Source: Thysanoteuthis rhombus (lineage: Eukaryota; Mollusca; Cephalopoda; Oegopsida; Thysanoteuthidae). From it: DNA of 64,000 nucleotides. The notes beneath the pieces were generated by a model that had not been told where the DNA came from, did no database searches, and saw only the letters and a program-made list of their open reading frames with translations. This document shows, piece after piece, positions 22,801-34,800 of this stretch (position 1 is its first letter; each line of letters opens with the position of its first letter). The position numbers and the translations under genes were made by a program. Where the stretch lies: contig OY735231.1 of NCBI GenBank assembly GCA_963457665.1, positions 39,077,906 through 39,141,905 of the forward strand, written 5' to 3'.

Positions 22801-23038
22801 ATTGTATTAGCTGTTAGTTTATCCATATGAGCTTTTGTGTTTGCGGTAATGTGGCCCTGACTCAGAGATATTGATCAAATGCAGCGCATGCTAAATGACG
22901 TCTGGGAGACAAATATGTGAAGGGGTTAGCGTTCAAAGACTGACGATGACAGACAAGGAATTTTTTTTTTCAACTTTTTAGTTAGATTTTCTCCTTTATG
23001 TATGAAAGAACATATATCTGGATCTATTGCATGCAAAT

Positions 23039-23462
23039 ATTAGAAATTGTCAGCAAAAAAAAACTATCACGAAAAGTATCAACATGGCTTTTTACAGTTT
23101 TCAAGTTAGTCAAGGTGGCTGTATCATATATATCTCATGTACAGGCCACATCAATGGAGCTAAAGGGACGAAAATTTCAACATTTACTCCTTATATCTAT
23201 CTTTTGAAAATTACTTTCATATAGGTTTTTAGTGCAAGTTCAATTAGCAATGTAAGTTTATGCTAAATCAATCACATAGTTTGTGTCCATCAGCATTCAC
23301 ACTTGCTTTTTAAAAAAAAATTCAGATGTTTTTAGTGAAGGCGAGTGAAGTAACTTGATAATTAATAACCTTTCTCCAATTTTTAAATTGATCACCCCTA
23401 ACATAGCATGCTGCCTAAAGATATTGGTTATGTGATGATTTCTTTGACTAACTGGCCCTGTT
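23039..23462 (+). repeat. Family A repeat
   Basis: From ATTAGAAATTGTCAGC to TTTGACTAACTGGCCCTG, with the usual ATGCTAAATCAATC and GATCACCCCTAACATAGCATG blocks. The open frames inside are repeat-derived. Confidence 0.85.
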
Positions 23463-23829
23463 ATCCAAATCTTTATGTCCATCTTGAAGACTGGGGAAAA
23501 CGTTTGATGTTATTAATTTTTTAGATTTTAAATACTGGTAAACTTGGCGTTTGCCTTTGTTGCATTACGTTGATATCATGAAGAGGGGGTTTGGAAGGCA
23601 AGAAGGGAATTCTTCACCCTGCTAAATGTATCTATCATTTGTTAAACACATTTAAAATCCTAGTTCTCAAACTGAAGATCTTTTAAAGTTTTGTGAAAGG
23701 TCATTAACATCCTGAAGAGTTTTTGGACAATGGAACCCTTTCTTGCAGTTAGTAATATTAACACAACATTTGGGTCGGGAAGAACAGCAAAAGAAGCAAA
23801 TCCTAGTGTTTCTCTGAATTTTTGAGATG

Positions 23830-23945
23830 AGGTATTATTATCATTTCTATTATTGTTCGGACTGTCCTCATAGAGTACTACGGCCAAAACGTTGTATGAA
23901 AACCAACCAAGATGAAGATAGTTCGAATAATAATAGAAATAACCA
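23830..23945 (+). repeat. Truncated family B fold-back
   Basis: TTCTATTATTGTTCGGACTG on the left and GTTCGAATAATAATAGAAAT on the right are inverted. The middle keeps GGCCAAAACGTTGTATGAAA, and the CTGATGA box has been lost by deletion. Confidence 0.7.
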
Positions 23946-24160
23946 AATCCTACATTATGAGCTTTGCTACCAGAAGAAAGAAGGAAAAAATTTCTGTTCA
24001 CCAACGCTACCATATCAGGATAGTATACCTGAAGAAGGCCATAGAATGGATTGGCTGAAACATCATGTTAATAACACAAACAACAAGGACTTCAATTGTC
24101 TGAAAAACTCTTTGAATGAAAATCTCGTTTAGTTTTGAATTTCTTGGTTTTATGATAAAG
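23946..24160 (+). repeat. Family H repeat
   Basis: Shares TACCTGAAGAAGGCCATAG, GATTGGCTGAAACATCATG, ACAAACAACAAGGA and a following CTGAA-rich block with the inverted copy at 39490-39715. Like family B it carries a CTGAAGA ... GAAAC core. Confidence 0.65.
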
Positions 24161-24477
24161 GCTTCAAGAATCTGAAACCTTTTTATTTTTTCAGTTAATA
24201 TTGTGTAGTATATACGCGTATCTGTTATGAGTATGTGTTTGCTGTTTGCTGCTGGAAATATCAAGGCCTAACACACACACACACAATAACACGTGTGATC
24301 TACCCAGGAGAATAGACAACTTTGATGTAAGTATACATCAAATACTGCCCAGGAGATAGAAAGAAAAAGTTGATTTGAGCCAGTTAGTTGTTATCATACT
24401 ATTTGGCAGGTGTTACAGATTTTCATTCCTACCAACTCCTTCCAACGCTTAGTCCAGTTTCTTGTCTGCTGCCAGTC
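24131..24477. other. Mixed AT-rich sequence
   Basis: A short CA run (24272-24285) and nothing else recognised. Confidence 0.4.
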
Positions 24478-24770
24478 CATTCCTTCCCTCACCAACAAGT
24501 CATTCATGTCTGCCCGTTTCCTTTTTAGTTTTCATTCAATTCCCTCTGTTGCTGTTTGATCGCTCTCAGAGGCTTTTCTCCTTTTTTTTTCTCAATCTTC
24601 TTCTCTTTCATCTTTCTGATAACTTTAATTTCTTTCCTTCTTTCATTACATTGCCTACAGTTATTCCACCTTCTACCCCCCCTCTTTGTTCTTTCAGTTT
24701 TCACTTTGTTCATTTACCTCTCTTTCTTATCGCTTTCTTTATCTACTTCTTTCTAGTATTCATTTGAATG
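24478..24770 (+). repeat. Pyrimidine-rich low-complexity tract
   Basis: C/T-rich on the + strand, which gives parallel open frames rich in Leu/Phe/Ser on + and Lys/Glu on minus. No gene. Confidence 0.8.
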
Positions 24771-24777
24771 ACCATAG

Positions 24778-25130
24778 CCACCAGAGGTAGTGAAGGGTTC
24801 TATCTCTTTTTATATGTGCTTGTGTTTGTGTATTTCAGCGCTCCTGGCCATACCATTTTGTCTACAGACTTGAAAATTGGCATCAGTATCCCACTAGAAA
24901 AAAAACAACTTTTTTAACCCTTTCGGGCCTTATTTCCACGCGTTTATCAATAACATCCACATTTTTCTAGATGTTTTTACCTTATTTCAGATGTTTTACC
25001 GTGGAAAATACCAGTGATATCATAAATAGAATTTATTCTGACCATTTTCATTCTTCAATGGAATTTTTTTACATGATGTCAAATTTTGACGCTATGGTTG
25101 TTCAAATATTGACTGCCATGATGAGTCTTT
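24778..25130 (+). repeat. Family C repeat
   Basis: Second copy, with TGGCCATACCATTTTGTCTAC, TTGGCATCAGTATCC, GATGTTTTACCGTGGAAAA and GTTCAAATATTGACTGC. Confidence 0.8.
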
Positions 25131-25139
25131 TTCTTCATT

Positions 25140-25227
25140 ATTTTTTGCCTTTCCTTCCTTCTTCCTTCCCTTTCTTTTCCCTACCCCTTCCCTTCCATTT
25201 CTTTTCTCCTTCCTTTCCCTTTCCAGG
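25140..25227 (+). repeat. CCTT-rich microsatellite
   Basis: TTTCCTTCC and TTCCCTTTC units following the family C copy. Confidence 0.85.
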
Positions 25228-26166
25228 GGATTTGTTTTCAATTGAGTTAATGCATTAGATTGGCTCGGGGTATGCACTCTCTCAGTGCTTTCTAATTTCA
25301 CTAATAATATCCCTGACGGCTTTCTTTGAGAAACCTGACTCTAAAATTCTGCTGATGATTTCCTAGCAGATTATTTTACAAGGGTTAGAAAGCTTTGCTT
25401 ATAGGCAGGGGGAAGATCCAGACTATTGAACAGACTGTATTCCATAATTTGAAAATAGAAAAATTCAATGGAACTGCTGTTAATTAATGAACTTTTGCTG
25501 GCGATCATTTTTGCTAATTACACTATCTTAATGAAGATCTTTAATTTTCAAAGTCACAAATACATTGTTTTGTCATCTAACTGTATAATCAGCTTATATG
25601 CTATTTTTTTTTTATATGTTTGTTGCTGATGCATCTTATTGGTCAGAATTGAGACAGTATTATCAAATATCATAGCACACCGATTATATTTGGTCAGAAT
25701 TAAAAATGACCAAGAGGGTCAAGTGACAGGTGGTTCCTGCGAGAGATGTCTATCACTTCCTCAATATTGATATCCATTCTCTAATCAGGAAACAGTATAC
25801 ATGAAAATTCTTGGAAGATTCTGGCCAACTCCTGGAAGAGAGTTGTCTGAATCTGCCCCTGTATAGGTTACAGCTGGCTATATTACCTATGGCTATTATT
25901 AAATGTATTATCATTAAAAGTATCATCCCTGTTTCTCTAATTTCTTGCTTCTTCTTTCTATTCTATTTATAAGAAATATCTGGCATCAACATTTCTCTTC
26001 TTTCCCAACAAATATTCATGTACTTGAATCTATTTGAAAGAACTTATCGTGATAGAAAGAGACAATTTTCAGATTATCTCTGAAGCATAAAAGAGCTTGT
26101 CTGTTTCTCACTCTCATTTTCTCCCTCTTTCTCTCTTTTTTTTCCGTCTCTGTCTGCTGATCCTCT
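25228..26166. other. AT-rich sequence, nothing recognised
   Basis: No shared repeat or supported ORF. Confidence 0.45.
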
Positions 26167-26608
26167 TATCAAAAACTGTCAACCACAACTGTCAACATAG
26201 GTTTCTTCAGTTTTTAAGTTTGTCTGGTTGTCCGTTTGTATCAAGCATACAGACTATGCCAGATAGAAAACTGAAAATTTCAACATTTACTACTTATTAG
26301 TCGAAAAGAGAACATTTTTTTTGTTTTTTGAAATCTTCCTTCCCAATTGGTTTTTAGTGGAGGAAGGTTTCAATTTGCAATGTCAGTTTATGATAAATTG
26401 GCTCCCAGTTTGTATCTGGTGGCATTCGCACTTGTATTTTTGAAAATTCAGACTTTTTAATGATCACTGCTCAAGAAAAGGTGAGAGAGGTAACTTATTT
26501 ATTGACCACTTTTTTGGCAAATTTATCAATTAATCATCCCCAACATGGCATGCTGCCAAGAGAAATTGATCACATGATGGTTTCTATTGAGTGACTAATC
26601 AGACCTGT
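26167..26608 (+). repeat. Family A repeat, near complete
   Basis: From AAAAACTGTCAACCACAACT to GAGTGACTAATCAGACCTG, containing all the family blocks uninterrupted. Confidence 0.9.
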
Positions 26609-26791
26609 CTTATTTTTTCTTTAATGAAGTATCGATCCTTAAATTGCATGCTTCAGGAACCAATAAAATATGTTATGACGTGTCCAAATGATTTTTTTTT
26701 CTCAAGTGTTTTTTTTTTTTTAATATTTAAGTTCTGAATATTTCTCTGTGTTTTCGCCATTTACTTCAGCTTACTTCAGCAATATTGGTAA

Positions 26792-27696
26792 TTAGAAATT
26801 GTTAACCAAAACTGTCAACGTAAGGTTTTTTCAGTTTTTATGTTGGTCTGGCTGGCTGGCTGGCTATGTATGTACGGGGTGTTTATTCTCTGTCGCACAG
26901 CAGCAAAATATGACACAAGGTCGAGCTTAACGTGGGAAGAATAGGAATGTATGTATGGACTAGAGTTCTGAACATTCATTGTGAATAGTCCTGAAAAGAA
27001 GAGTATACAACCGATGCATCCTCATGATAGTCACCTATGGAGCTGAAACATGGAACCTATCCAAGACACTAAACCTCAAACTGAGAAGCATGCAACGAGC
27101 ACATGAAAGAATCATGCCCAACCTCACATGGAGAGTTCACAAGACAGCACAGTATATCAGGGAAAAAAACAGGAGTCTGAGACATCATAGAATCAATTAG
27201 AAACCTCAAATGGCAATGGGCTGGTCATGTTGCAAAAATGGCTGACAACCACTGCACATCATGACTCACAACATGGATCCCCGGAGATCACATGCGTAAT
27301 TGAGGCTGGCAGAATATAGAATGGAGAAACGATCTAGATAAGTTCGAAAAGTACAGGCTCCAGCAGGCCCATGATTAACAAATCTTGGGGAAGGTCTATG
27401 TTCAAAGACAAATGATAAAAGACTGATGATGATGATGATGATGTCTAAAAAAAAAGGATTTTGTTTTTTGAAAATTCACCCTCAAATTAATTTTTTAGTG
27501 GGAGTTTAATTTGCAATTAAAGTTTTTGCTAAATTGGTCCTAGTTTGCGCCCGGCTTTTTTAGTGATCCAACAGAAGGCAAGAGAAGTGACTTACTCATT
27601 GATAACACATTTTTCAATTGATCATCCCCAACATGGCATACTGCCGAAAGAAATTGGTCATGTGACAGTTTCTATTTAGTGAATAACCAGACCTGT
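26792..27696 (+). repeat. Family A repeat interrupted by an RTE 3' end
   Basis: Starts TTAGAAATTGTTAACCAAAA, is broken near 26873, resumes at about 27443 (GTCTAAAAAAAAAGGA) and ends AATAACCAGACCTGTT. Confidence 0.85.
26990..27442 (+). mobile_element. RTE-type LINE 3' end
   Basis: Translated fragments include the RVYNRCILMIVTYGAET pattern and NLKWQWAGHVAKMADN, followed by a TGATGATGATGATG tail. Stops and frameshifts are present. Confidence 0.85.
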
Positions 27697-28269
27697 TTTT
27701 CAGTGCTTTATTCTGCAATATTGGTAATCTATTAATGTTTCTGTCTGGAGACATTTGATTTTTGTCCTCTATAATTCCCCCATGATTTTTTATCTTTCCA
27801 AGAGTTGTTCGGATTATTGTTCTAGTTATTTTTGTCGCTTTCGTAATGGTAGTTGTAAATTTTTGGATGGTCTATTCTACAGCCTTCTTCATGTGTTCAA
27901 TACCTTCAGGAAGCATGGGTGTCTGCTTCCACTTTTCCAAGAAGGTGGGGGGGAGGATACATTTTTTTTTTAGGTTTGATCATAAGGATATATTCGGAAT
28001 ATATGCTAGTAAATGAGTGTTCGATCAACATCTTCAGATGGAATTTCGACTTCGACAAAGAAAAATTAAATATGCTTGGAAGTACTTGATTATTTTGGCA
28101 ATTTCAAGCCATTTTTAGCGTCTTTTTGGAGATTTTTGATGCTTTGATGGCTAATATGTACATAGCATTTTTAGTACTTTTCGGAAATCAAACTAGTGTG
28201 AAAATATTTTTTGAGTTTGCAATACTAAGTTTCAGTCTTTGCAATTTTTTTCTACCAACACTCATGCTA
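27697..28269. other. AT-rich sequence with a family H fragment
   Basis: About 27852-27905 matches the inverse family H core (CTATTCTACAGCCTTCTTCA). The rest is unrecognised. Confidence 0.4.
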
Positions 28270-28385
28270 GTAGCAACCTGCAACTGTTACCAGTTATAAA
28301 TAATCTTTTTATATAGGTACATTAGGTTATGATTGTAAAAAACAAATTATACTGTGCCTTATCCTTTATTGATTATAGGGTTCCA
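28270..28385 (+). repeat. Repeat shared with 35270-35390
   Basis: Both copies share AACTGTTACCAG-like start, CTTTTTATATAGG, and a final CCTTATCCTTTATTGATTATA-type block. Confidence 0.6.
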
Positions 28386-28630
28386 ACTTTCACCCCCCCC
28401 CCTCAGAAGAGCCTGATCCTCTTGGTCCCCCCCAGCAGATGACCATGTCAGTAAGGTGATTATTTCAGCCTGCCTTGTGGCTGAAATAGTCATATATTTC
28501 TAACTGGTGCCCAAGGTCAATTTTTGAGTCACCGCAAATTTTCTAGGCAAGCATTAGAACATAGTGGTCCCAGCCTTTCCTTCCCAAACTGGTCTTGTCC
28601 CACATTAATCTAAGCTAGGTATATGCACAC

Positions 28631-28812
28631 TCATATATATATATATATATACATATATTGATGAAAATGATGATTGGAAGGTAAACAGATAAACTCAAGA
28701 TTTTCAAAATTTTCAATCATACCATGGGTATGTTTTGATGCATTCCAACAGGAGCTAGCCATCCTCTTCAGAGAAAATTTCTGCTGCAATTCACAGAAAA
28801 TGAACGACTGAA
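28631..28812 (+). repeat. TA microsatellite and family G repeat
   Basis: A TA run (28631-28660) leads into ATGATGATTGGAAGGTAAA, CTCAAGATTTTC, GTATGTTTTGATGCATTCCA and TTTCTGCTGCAATTC, as in the copy at 55955-56140. Confidence 0.75.
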
Positions 28813-29454
28813 AGGACAAACGCCCTGGTCTAATATATAGAAACATACACAACCACAACTTCAACTCATCTCATCTTTGATACGTAGTTGTATCAAAGCA
28901 GTCCTTATATCCCAATGCAATATTACAACACAAACGTATGGTCACTTTCAGATTGTCAGCCCTCTAAATGAATTGATTTTAAAACAGAATCACATAGATG
29001 CAATACATTATGACACCAAGATACATGGTATTGGCTAACAGCCAACTGTCCATTTAAGAAACGGTACTTGCACACATACACCAACCCTATCAACCAAAAA
29101 GATTAAATAATAACAACACCCTACTTCCTACCTGCCCCACATATACAAACACCTATCAATTAAATGCTAGAGACCACCTCTCCATCCTATGATAAAAAAT
29201 AGAAAATAAAAACACACTCTTCCTGAGAAATTACCATTTCATCCCCTCTCCTCTCTTCTCATCTAAGACAAGCCAAACACACTCAGAGACTGAAAACAAA
29301 CATTGTCTGACCCTACCTCTCACCAACCTATCCCATTTCAAATCAAATATTACTCTCATCTACACAGATATAAACACCTCCCATCCTACTCCTACTATAC
29401 AATCAAATAATACAGAAATCCCACCATTTCTCTCCTTAGCATGTAAATAGCAAA
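28813..29454. other. C+A-rich sequence, unrecognised
   Basis: The + strand is notably rich in A and C (CACATACACCAACCC, CTCTCCTCTCTTC). This hints at a degraded retroelement body, but no conserved protein pattern could be read. Confidence 0.4.
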
Positions 29455-29650
29455 ATTTTTTATGAACTGTAGTGAATATTTTCTCAGATAAAGATGGCTG
29501 GCTCCCAACAAAATGCATTGAAACATGCCCATGGAATAATAAAAAAATTTGAAATGTTACTCCTATCTCTTGAGTTTTCCTTTTCACCTTCCAATTGTCA
29601 TTTTCATCAACATTCTGTTGGATCACTTCACATCCACAACAGAAACACAC
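29455..29650 (-). repeat. Family G repeat, inverted
   Basis: Inverse of the family G blocks: TTTTCTCAGATAAAGATGGC, ATGCATTGAAACATGCCC, CTTCCAATTGTC, CATTCTGTTGGATCAC, TTCACATCCACAAC. Confidence 0.75.
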
Positions 29651-29769
29651 ACACATATGTATGTATATAGTAAGCTTATGCAATGCTCTTCCATAGGAAT
29701 AGTGCACTCTCGTGGATGGGGAATTTCTGTGTTATTAAATATATCACTTAAATTCAGCCCTACTGACTG

Positions 29770-29890
29770 CCCAATTCCGTAGCCCAGAGGTAGGATATCG
29801 GTCTCCAGGTCTGAAGCGAAGGTTTCAATCCTGCTTCGTGGTACTGGATGGGATAATGGAAAGTCTATAGCCACACTGAAGAGATGTAAT
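29770..29890 (+). mobile_element. tRNA-derived SINE head
   Basis: A-box-like GTAGCCCAGAGGTAGGATA and B-box-like GGTTTCAATCC at tRNA-like spacing. Not a functional tRNA, because the arms do not pair fully and no anticodon stem is intact. Confidence 0.65.
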
Positions 29891-29932
29891 ACATCGAAAC
29901 AGCTTTCTGTGGATGACACAATATATATATAA

Positions 29933-29968
<36 letters not shown>
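29933..29968. repeat. (TA)n microsatellite
   Basis: Pure TA run after the SINE. Confidence 0.95.
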
Positions 29969-29972
<4 letters not shown>

Positions 29973-30077
29973 CTGTGTATTCATTCATTCTCAAATTTTC
30001 AAAAAAGACTGCTGGTAAGAAGACATTGAAGGAATTTTTCAAACTGTGACAAGTCTAATAATAAATGTATAAAAAAT

Positions 30078-30089
<12 letters not shown>

Positions 30090-30118
<29 letters not shown>
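30090..30118. repeat. (TA)n microsatellite
   Basis: Pure TA run immediately before a family D copy. Confidence 0.95.
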
Positions 30119-30120
<2 letters not shown>

Positions 30121-30122
<2 letters not shown>

Positions 30123-30440
30123 CAAATCATAGATTATTCTCTCTTTGTTCATCTGTATGTCTGTCTGTGTATGTCTCTGGGCACTCCTTGTCACATTTTG
30201 AGGGCTAAAACCACTAGATATTGCATGAGTTCACCACTTAGTACCATCTGAAAATGTTTTTGGAGGGTCTTTATGATCATTTTGGATCAACAGAGCCCAA
30301 ATCTGATGTCAGTATTTTTTTTAGGGTAATTTTAGAAAAAAAGCACCATTTTTTGTGAGATAACTTTGGAAATACTTTTTTTATAATTAGTTCTGGTACA
30401 TGCACAGGCTATGGTGGTTCATTTATGCGAGGTACAGATT
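30121..30440 (+). repeat. Family D repeat
   Basis: Third copy: GTATGTCTCTGGGCACTCC, GAGTTCACCACTTAGTACC, GGGTCTTTATGATCATTTTGG, GGTACATGCACAGGCTATGG. Confidence 0.8.
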
Positions 30441-30525
30441 GTATATTTTCATTCATCTTTACTATTCGTAAGTGTTGCTTTTATCTATGAGGATTGTGCT
30501 CAATTTTCAGAAATAGATTGTGATT

Positions 30526-30783
30526 AAAACTCAATTGGCAATGGGCAGGCCATGTTGTTAGAATGAAAGACAACCGATGGACGTCACGTCTCACAATGTG
30601 GATCCCGGGAGATCACATAAGAAACCGAGGCCGACAGAACACAAGATGGAGAGATGAACTGGACAGATTCAGGAAATACTGGCTCCGCGACGCCCATGAT
30701 AGAGAATTGTAGCGAATCTTGGGGAAGGTCTATGTCCAACGATGGACATTAAAAGACTGATGATGATGATGATGATGATGATG
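30526..30783 (+). mobile_element. RTE-type LINE 3' end, strongly 5'-truncated
   Basis: It begins within the tail motif (LNWQWAGHVVRMKDNRWTS pattern) and runs through GACATTAAAAGACTGATGATG into a seven-unit TGA tail. Confidence 0.85.
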
Positions 30784-31683
30784 AGATTGGTAGATATTTG
30801 CAATTTTGTTGTTACTGATCAGTTTCACGTAACCATTGCGATCGATCGACAACTTTTAAAAAAATTTCCACTTGCTCAATGGAGTCTTTTCGTGGTGTTT
30901 ATAAAAGATTGTTACTTTTGTTGAGTTGGTGCCAGTTTGGCTTGTTATTTCAAAATACCCACTTCCACTTCCTAAGAGATTCTGTTGATGGTGAGCTGTC
31001 TGACTTCGATAAAGATAGCCTTGAGAATTCAATGTATTTTTTTATTGTTAGGAACGTGCAATATTTTCACGTTATCAACGAGGATCTCACAGATATTGGA
31101 AGAGGGGCAATGGTTCTTTTTGATATGATGATAGATCCTTGTCGATAACAGAAAAAATATTGCACAATTGGACAGCTCCTTTGCTCTTGTGATCCTGCGA
31201 TAAAAACAGCTTGTTAGCAAACGAGAAAAACTATTAAAAAACTTGACTCAACAAAATTTATCCATTGAAACAGTTGGGAGTCTCAAGCACCATCTTTTCT
31301 GCAATGTTAGGGAATGCAAACAAATAAATAATGAATTAAAACACATTTAATTGAATTTTTGATTAGATTAGCTTCAATGATTTTATTGAGACCCATCTTT
31401 AATGATATGCAAGAAGATTAATAGAATTTCAATATTTTTATATCAGAGTTTTTCTTGCAAAATCCTATCTGTTTCAACTGAATTTGTGTGTGTGTTTATG
31501 TGGATTCTTAATACATACAGGTAAATAATCCATGAAAACTAATCAAATTTTTGATTAGATCACCTCAAATGATTTTATTCAAAACTGTTATTAATGATCC
31601 ACATGGAGATGAATAGAATTTTAATGTTTCTATTCTAATTACAAAAGATTATCTGCTGTGCATAAACAATAGACTTCATCAAC
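30784..31683. other. AT-rich sequence, nothing recognised
   Basis: The open frame 30879-31148 shows no domain and no phase-1 splice pair that would insert it in the ARM-TIR-SAM frame. A segment with GATTTTTGATTAGAT is repeated near 31355 and 31545. Confidence 0.45.
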
Positions 31684-32660
31684 ATCATCATCATCATCAG
31701 CCTTTTAGTGTTGAACATAGACCTTCACCAGGATTCACCAGACCTCTCTAACATGGGTGTTGTGGAGCCAATACTTTTTGAACTTGTTTAGTTCGTCATG
31801 CCATCTTTTTTTGCCGGTCATAGTTTTGCATTTGATCTATGGGGATCCACATTGTAAGTCATGGTGTCCGTCAGTTGTCCGCCATTCTTGTAACATGACC
31901 AGTTCATAACCATTCGAGTTTTTCTATGGATTCTATGATAGCTTAGATTCCTGTTTTTTCTCTAATATACTGTGCTGTTTTGGGATCTCTCAATGTGATG
32001 TTAGACATGATTCTTTCATGTGAACATTGCATGGTTCTAAGTCTTTTGGTTATTTTCCAAATTTCAGCTCCATAAGGGACTATCAGGAGGATGCATTGGT
32101 TGTAAATCCTTCTTTTTAAAACTAATAGGATTTTCTTGTTCTTAAAAGTTGAGCTTGCTTTTTTTCAGGTCTGCGTTTTTTATTAGAATTTTTGTATCCT
32201 GGTCCACAACATGTTTGTTGTACATGACATTTGTCTTAATGGAGTTCATTTGAAAACCAACTATCTTTCTCTCTTCGTTCAGTTTGTCTAGCATTACTTG
32301 GACATCATGAAGGTTCTTTGAAAAAAGGACGATGTGGTCAGCAAGTCTAAGGTTACTTAGTTATTCACTTTATTTTTCCAGTCTAGATTTTGGAAGATCA
32401 TCTCGAAACAGGCTGTGAAATGATTAGGTAGGCTGGTATCACCTTGTCCCATTCCCTTTTCAAGCTGAAAGGGTTTCAACGTAATCTAATAAATGAAATG
32501 CTGTGTTGGTATATATGTTGCAAGACTCTGACATATACTGGGACTACACCTTGTTGTATGATAGCATCAATGACTTAAGGGATTTCCCTGAGTTTAGGTC
32601 CTTCCTAAAGTTGACAAATGCTACAGCAGTGACATTTTGTATTCTGTTATTATTTCTCAA
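31684..32660 (-). mobile_element. RTE-type LINE fragment including part of the reverse transcriptase
   Basis: The longest RTE copy. The minus strand begins at its TGA tail (31684-31700) and extends upstream through the tail domain to the RT core, where patterns of the type AFVNF, then K-G-M-G-Q-G-D-T and LFTACFE can still be read in broken frames. Confidence 0.75.
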
Positions 32661-32877
32661 TTTTTAGGTTGGCTTTATTCTGACATCAAATGTTTGATGG
32701 CCAAATGCGAATGTGAATCAATTGCTAAATTCAATCTATTTTAACTTGGCATAAATCTTTGTATGCAACATTATTCTTCTATAATGCAAGTACTAGATAA
32801 GGTGAAAAATAGGTATAAAATTGTAACCCCTTGTATAACACAGGTACTTGATTTGGCACTATAATTTGGCAGTCTCA

Positions 32878-32878
32878 A

Positions 32879-32918
<40 letters not shown>
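32878..32918. repeat. (TA)n microsatellite
   Basis: Pure TA run of about 40 bp. Confidence 0.95.
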
Positions 32919-32924
<6 letters not shown>

Positions 32925-33039
32925 AACTATAGTAAGTGAGACAGACTCAAGAGGAAAAGTGTATGGAAACCAAGCTTATTAATCCATAAATGTTTTCATT
33001 GATGAGATAGACATATTTTGGAAGGTATTCCAATCCTCA

Positions 33040-33851
33040 ATAGTGTATGCTGTGTGCGTGTGTGTATATGTACCATTTAGTGGTTATAAGTTTACCATGG
33101 AACATAAATCCACCATCAAATGCTATGCTAGTGAAGGTGTTGGTGTACTTAAGGTGGTTGCAACACAGACTATTTCTTTTGTCGTATGGTTGACAGAATT
33201 TACTGGTTTTAGGGATGTTGTTGTTTGAGACTTTACTGTTTATTATATTGTTGCTGCTAATCATGTCTTTGATGTTTTGGGATCTGAGGTAAGTGATGAC
33301 ACACGGATATATGAATATTTCTTTGAGATTTATTTCAAGAGTGAGGATGTTCTATCTCATATTGATAATGTGTGCTAAGGTGGGAGTGTGTTGTTGAAGG
33401 TGGTTACACGTGGTATGCAGTCAGGTTTATTATTGTTAGAGAGCATTAGTGTTTCATCTCTGGGTATTGTAGTTGTCTTTTTATTTGGTTATTTGTATCA
33501 TGTAGTGAATATCATTGTTTGTGAAATATTGTAATAAGCTATGGTTGTGACTGTTGAGTTCACTATCGGTGGAACAAATTCTTCTAATTCTAAGAGCTTG
33601 TGAAAATGGTAGGCTTCTTTTTTACAGTTGGGGTGGGCTGATTTAGAGTGGAGGTAATTATGAGTGTCTGTGGGTTTAGTGTAGAGGGTAGTTTGGAGGT
33701 TTCTATAACTATCTATGTATATGCAGGTGTCTTGGAAGGTTATGGAGCCAGTGGATGTCACGAAATCAAATTTGATTGAATCGTGTGCAGAGTTTACATG
33801 TGCAAAGAAATTCTCTACTTTGGCTTTATCTCCTGTGTATATGATATTCAA
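33040..33851 (-). pseudogene. Penelope-like element reverse transcriptase fragment
   Basis: The minus strand is open from 33851 to 33498. It reads FFAHVNSAHDSIKFDF, then ITFQDTCIYIDS, then TTLYTKPTDTHNYLHSKSAH. These are the N-x-x-H-x-x-I-K-F, I-x-F-x-D and L-Y-x-KPTD-x-H-x-YL blocks of Penelope-like RTs. A second frame (33264-33037) keeps KYTNTFTSIAFDGGFMFHGK, the linker after the RT. No GIY-YIG endonuclease could be found. Non-functional because of truncation and a frameshift. Confidence 0.8.
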
Positions 33852-33859
33852 GATAAAAG

Positions 33860-33955
33860 ATCTATTTTTTTAGATAATTTAAGGAAAATTTTCTAATAAC
33901 TAGTTCTTGTTCAAAGATGAGCTAAAGTGATCCATACATGCAAGGTACGGATGTA
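33860..33955 (+). repeat. Family D 3' fragment
   Basis: Shares TTTTAGATAATTT, CTAGTTCTTGTTC and GATCCATACATGCAAGGTACGG with the ends of other family D copies. It abuts the Penelope fragment. Confidence 0.65.
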
Positions 33956-34564
33956 GACTTTTCTCATCCTTGATGGTTCTATCATTACATTTCAGACATT
34001 GTGTTCTTTGGCCTTACTCAAGTATATCATTTTTCTGTCAGGAAAGAATATCTTACTGTGGATAGTTCGAGAACAGCGCATCAAAGATTCCTCTTGGCAG
34101 TGTCATATTCTAATTCCAATACAATTGTTTCTTTGTGCATTGCTCTGTTATCTACCAGCACCATCTTGTTCCTCTAATGAGAAGAAACAGAGGCAAGGGA
34201 GATAAGCCATAAATGAATAAAAAGGCAAGCATTTTTAGTTTGATTAAAAGAAACATGTATTTACATAATGAGTTGATCAACATCTTATCTTCTTAGTACA
34301 CATGTGAAACATAGGAGATGAGATTTTTTTCAATCGTTTGGGTCCCTGTGCCATTATTTTTCTTTCCTGAGCAAGGGTACCCATATCATGTTGAAGCCTA
34401 TTAGTTTACATTGCTTTCTATCAACTTGATGTCGTTTACAAACCTAAAACATGATTAAGAATCTAGGAAAATATTTTACGTAACCCCTCTTTCATAATAT
34501 AGGTACTATCGAGACTACATATAATTTGTCTTTAGCTGCAATCTAATAGTTACTAAACATAGAA
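33956..34564. other. AT-rich sequence, nothing recognised
   Basis: The open frame 33999-34205 has no domain. Confidence 0.45.
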
Positions 34565-34800
34565 ACAAACATCCATACCTCACATAAGTGAACCACACTA
34601 GACTGTATGTGAACTAATCTAAGAAAATCATCTAAAATTATCTAAAAAAATAGATCTTTTATGTAAAAGTATCTTAAGAAAGAAAAATTGTTTATCCAAA
34701 TTATCTAAAAAGATTTGGGCATTGTTGGTTCAAAATGACTGTAGAGAGTCAAAATAGCACTTTTTTGAAAAAAACAAAAATCAACTTCCCAACTTTTGTT
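34565..34800 (-). repeat. Family D repeat, inverted
   Basis: The inverse of family D is visible as ACCTCACATAAGTGAACCAC, TCTAAAATTATCTAAAA and TTTGGGCATTGTTGGTTCAAA. Confidence 0.75.

Noticed and set aside
30879..31148. Possible extra exon in intron 1
   Set aside because: No ARM pattern, no phase-1 acceptor/donor pair, and the ARM repeat is already completed by 43578-43682.
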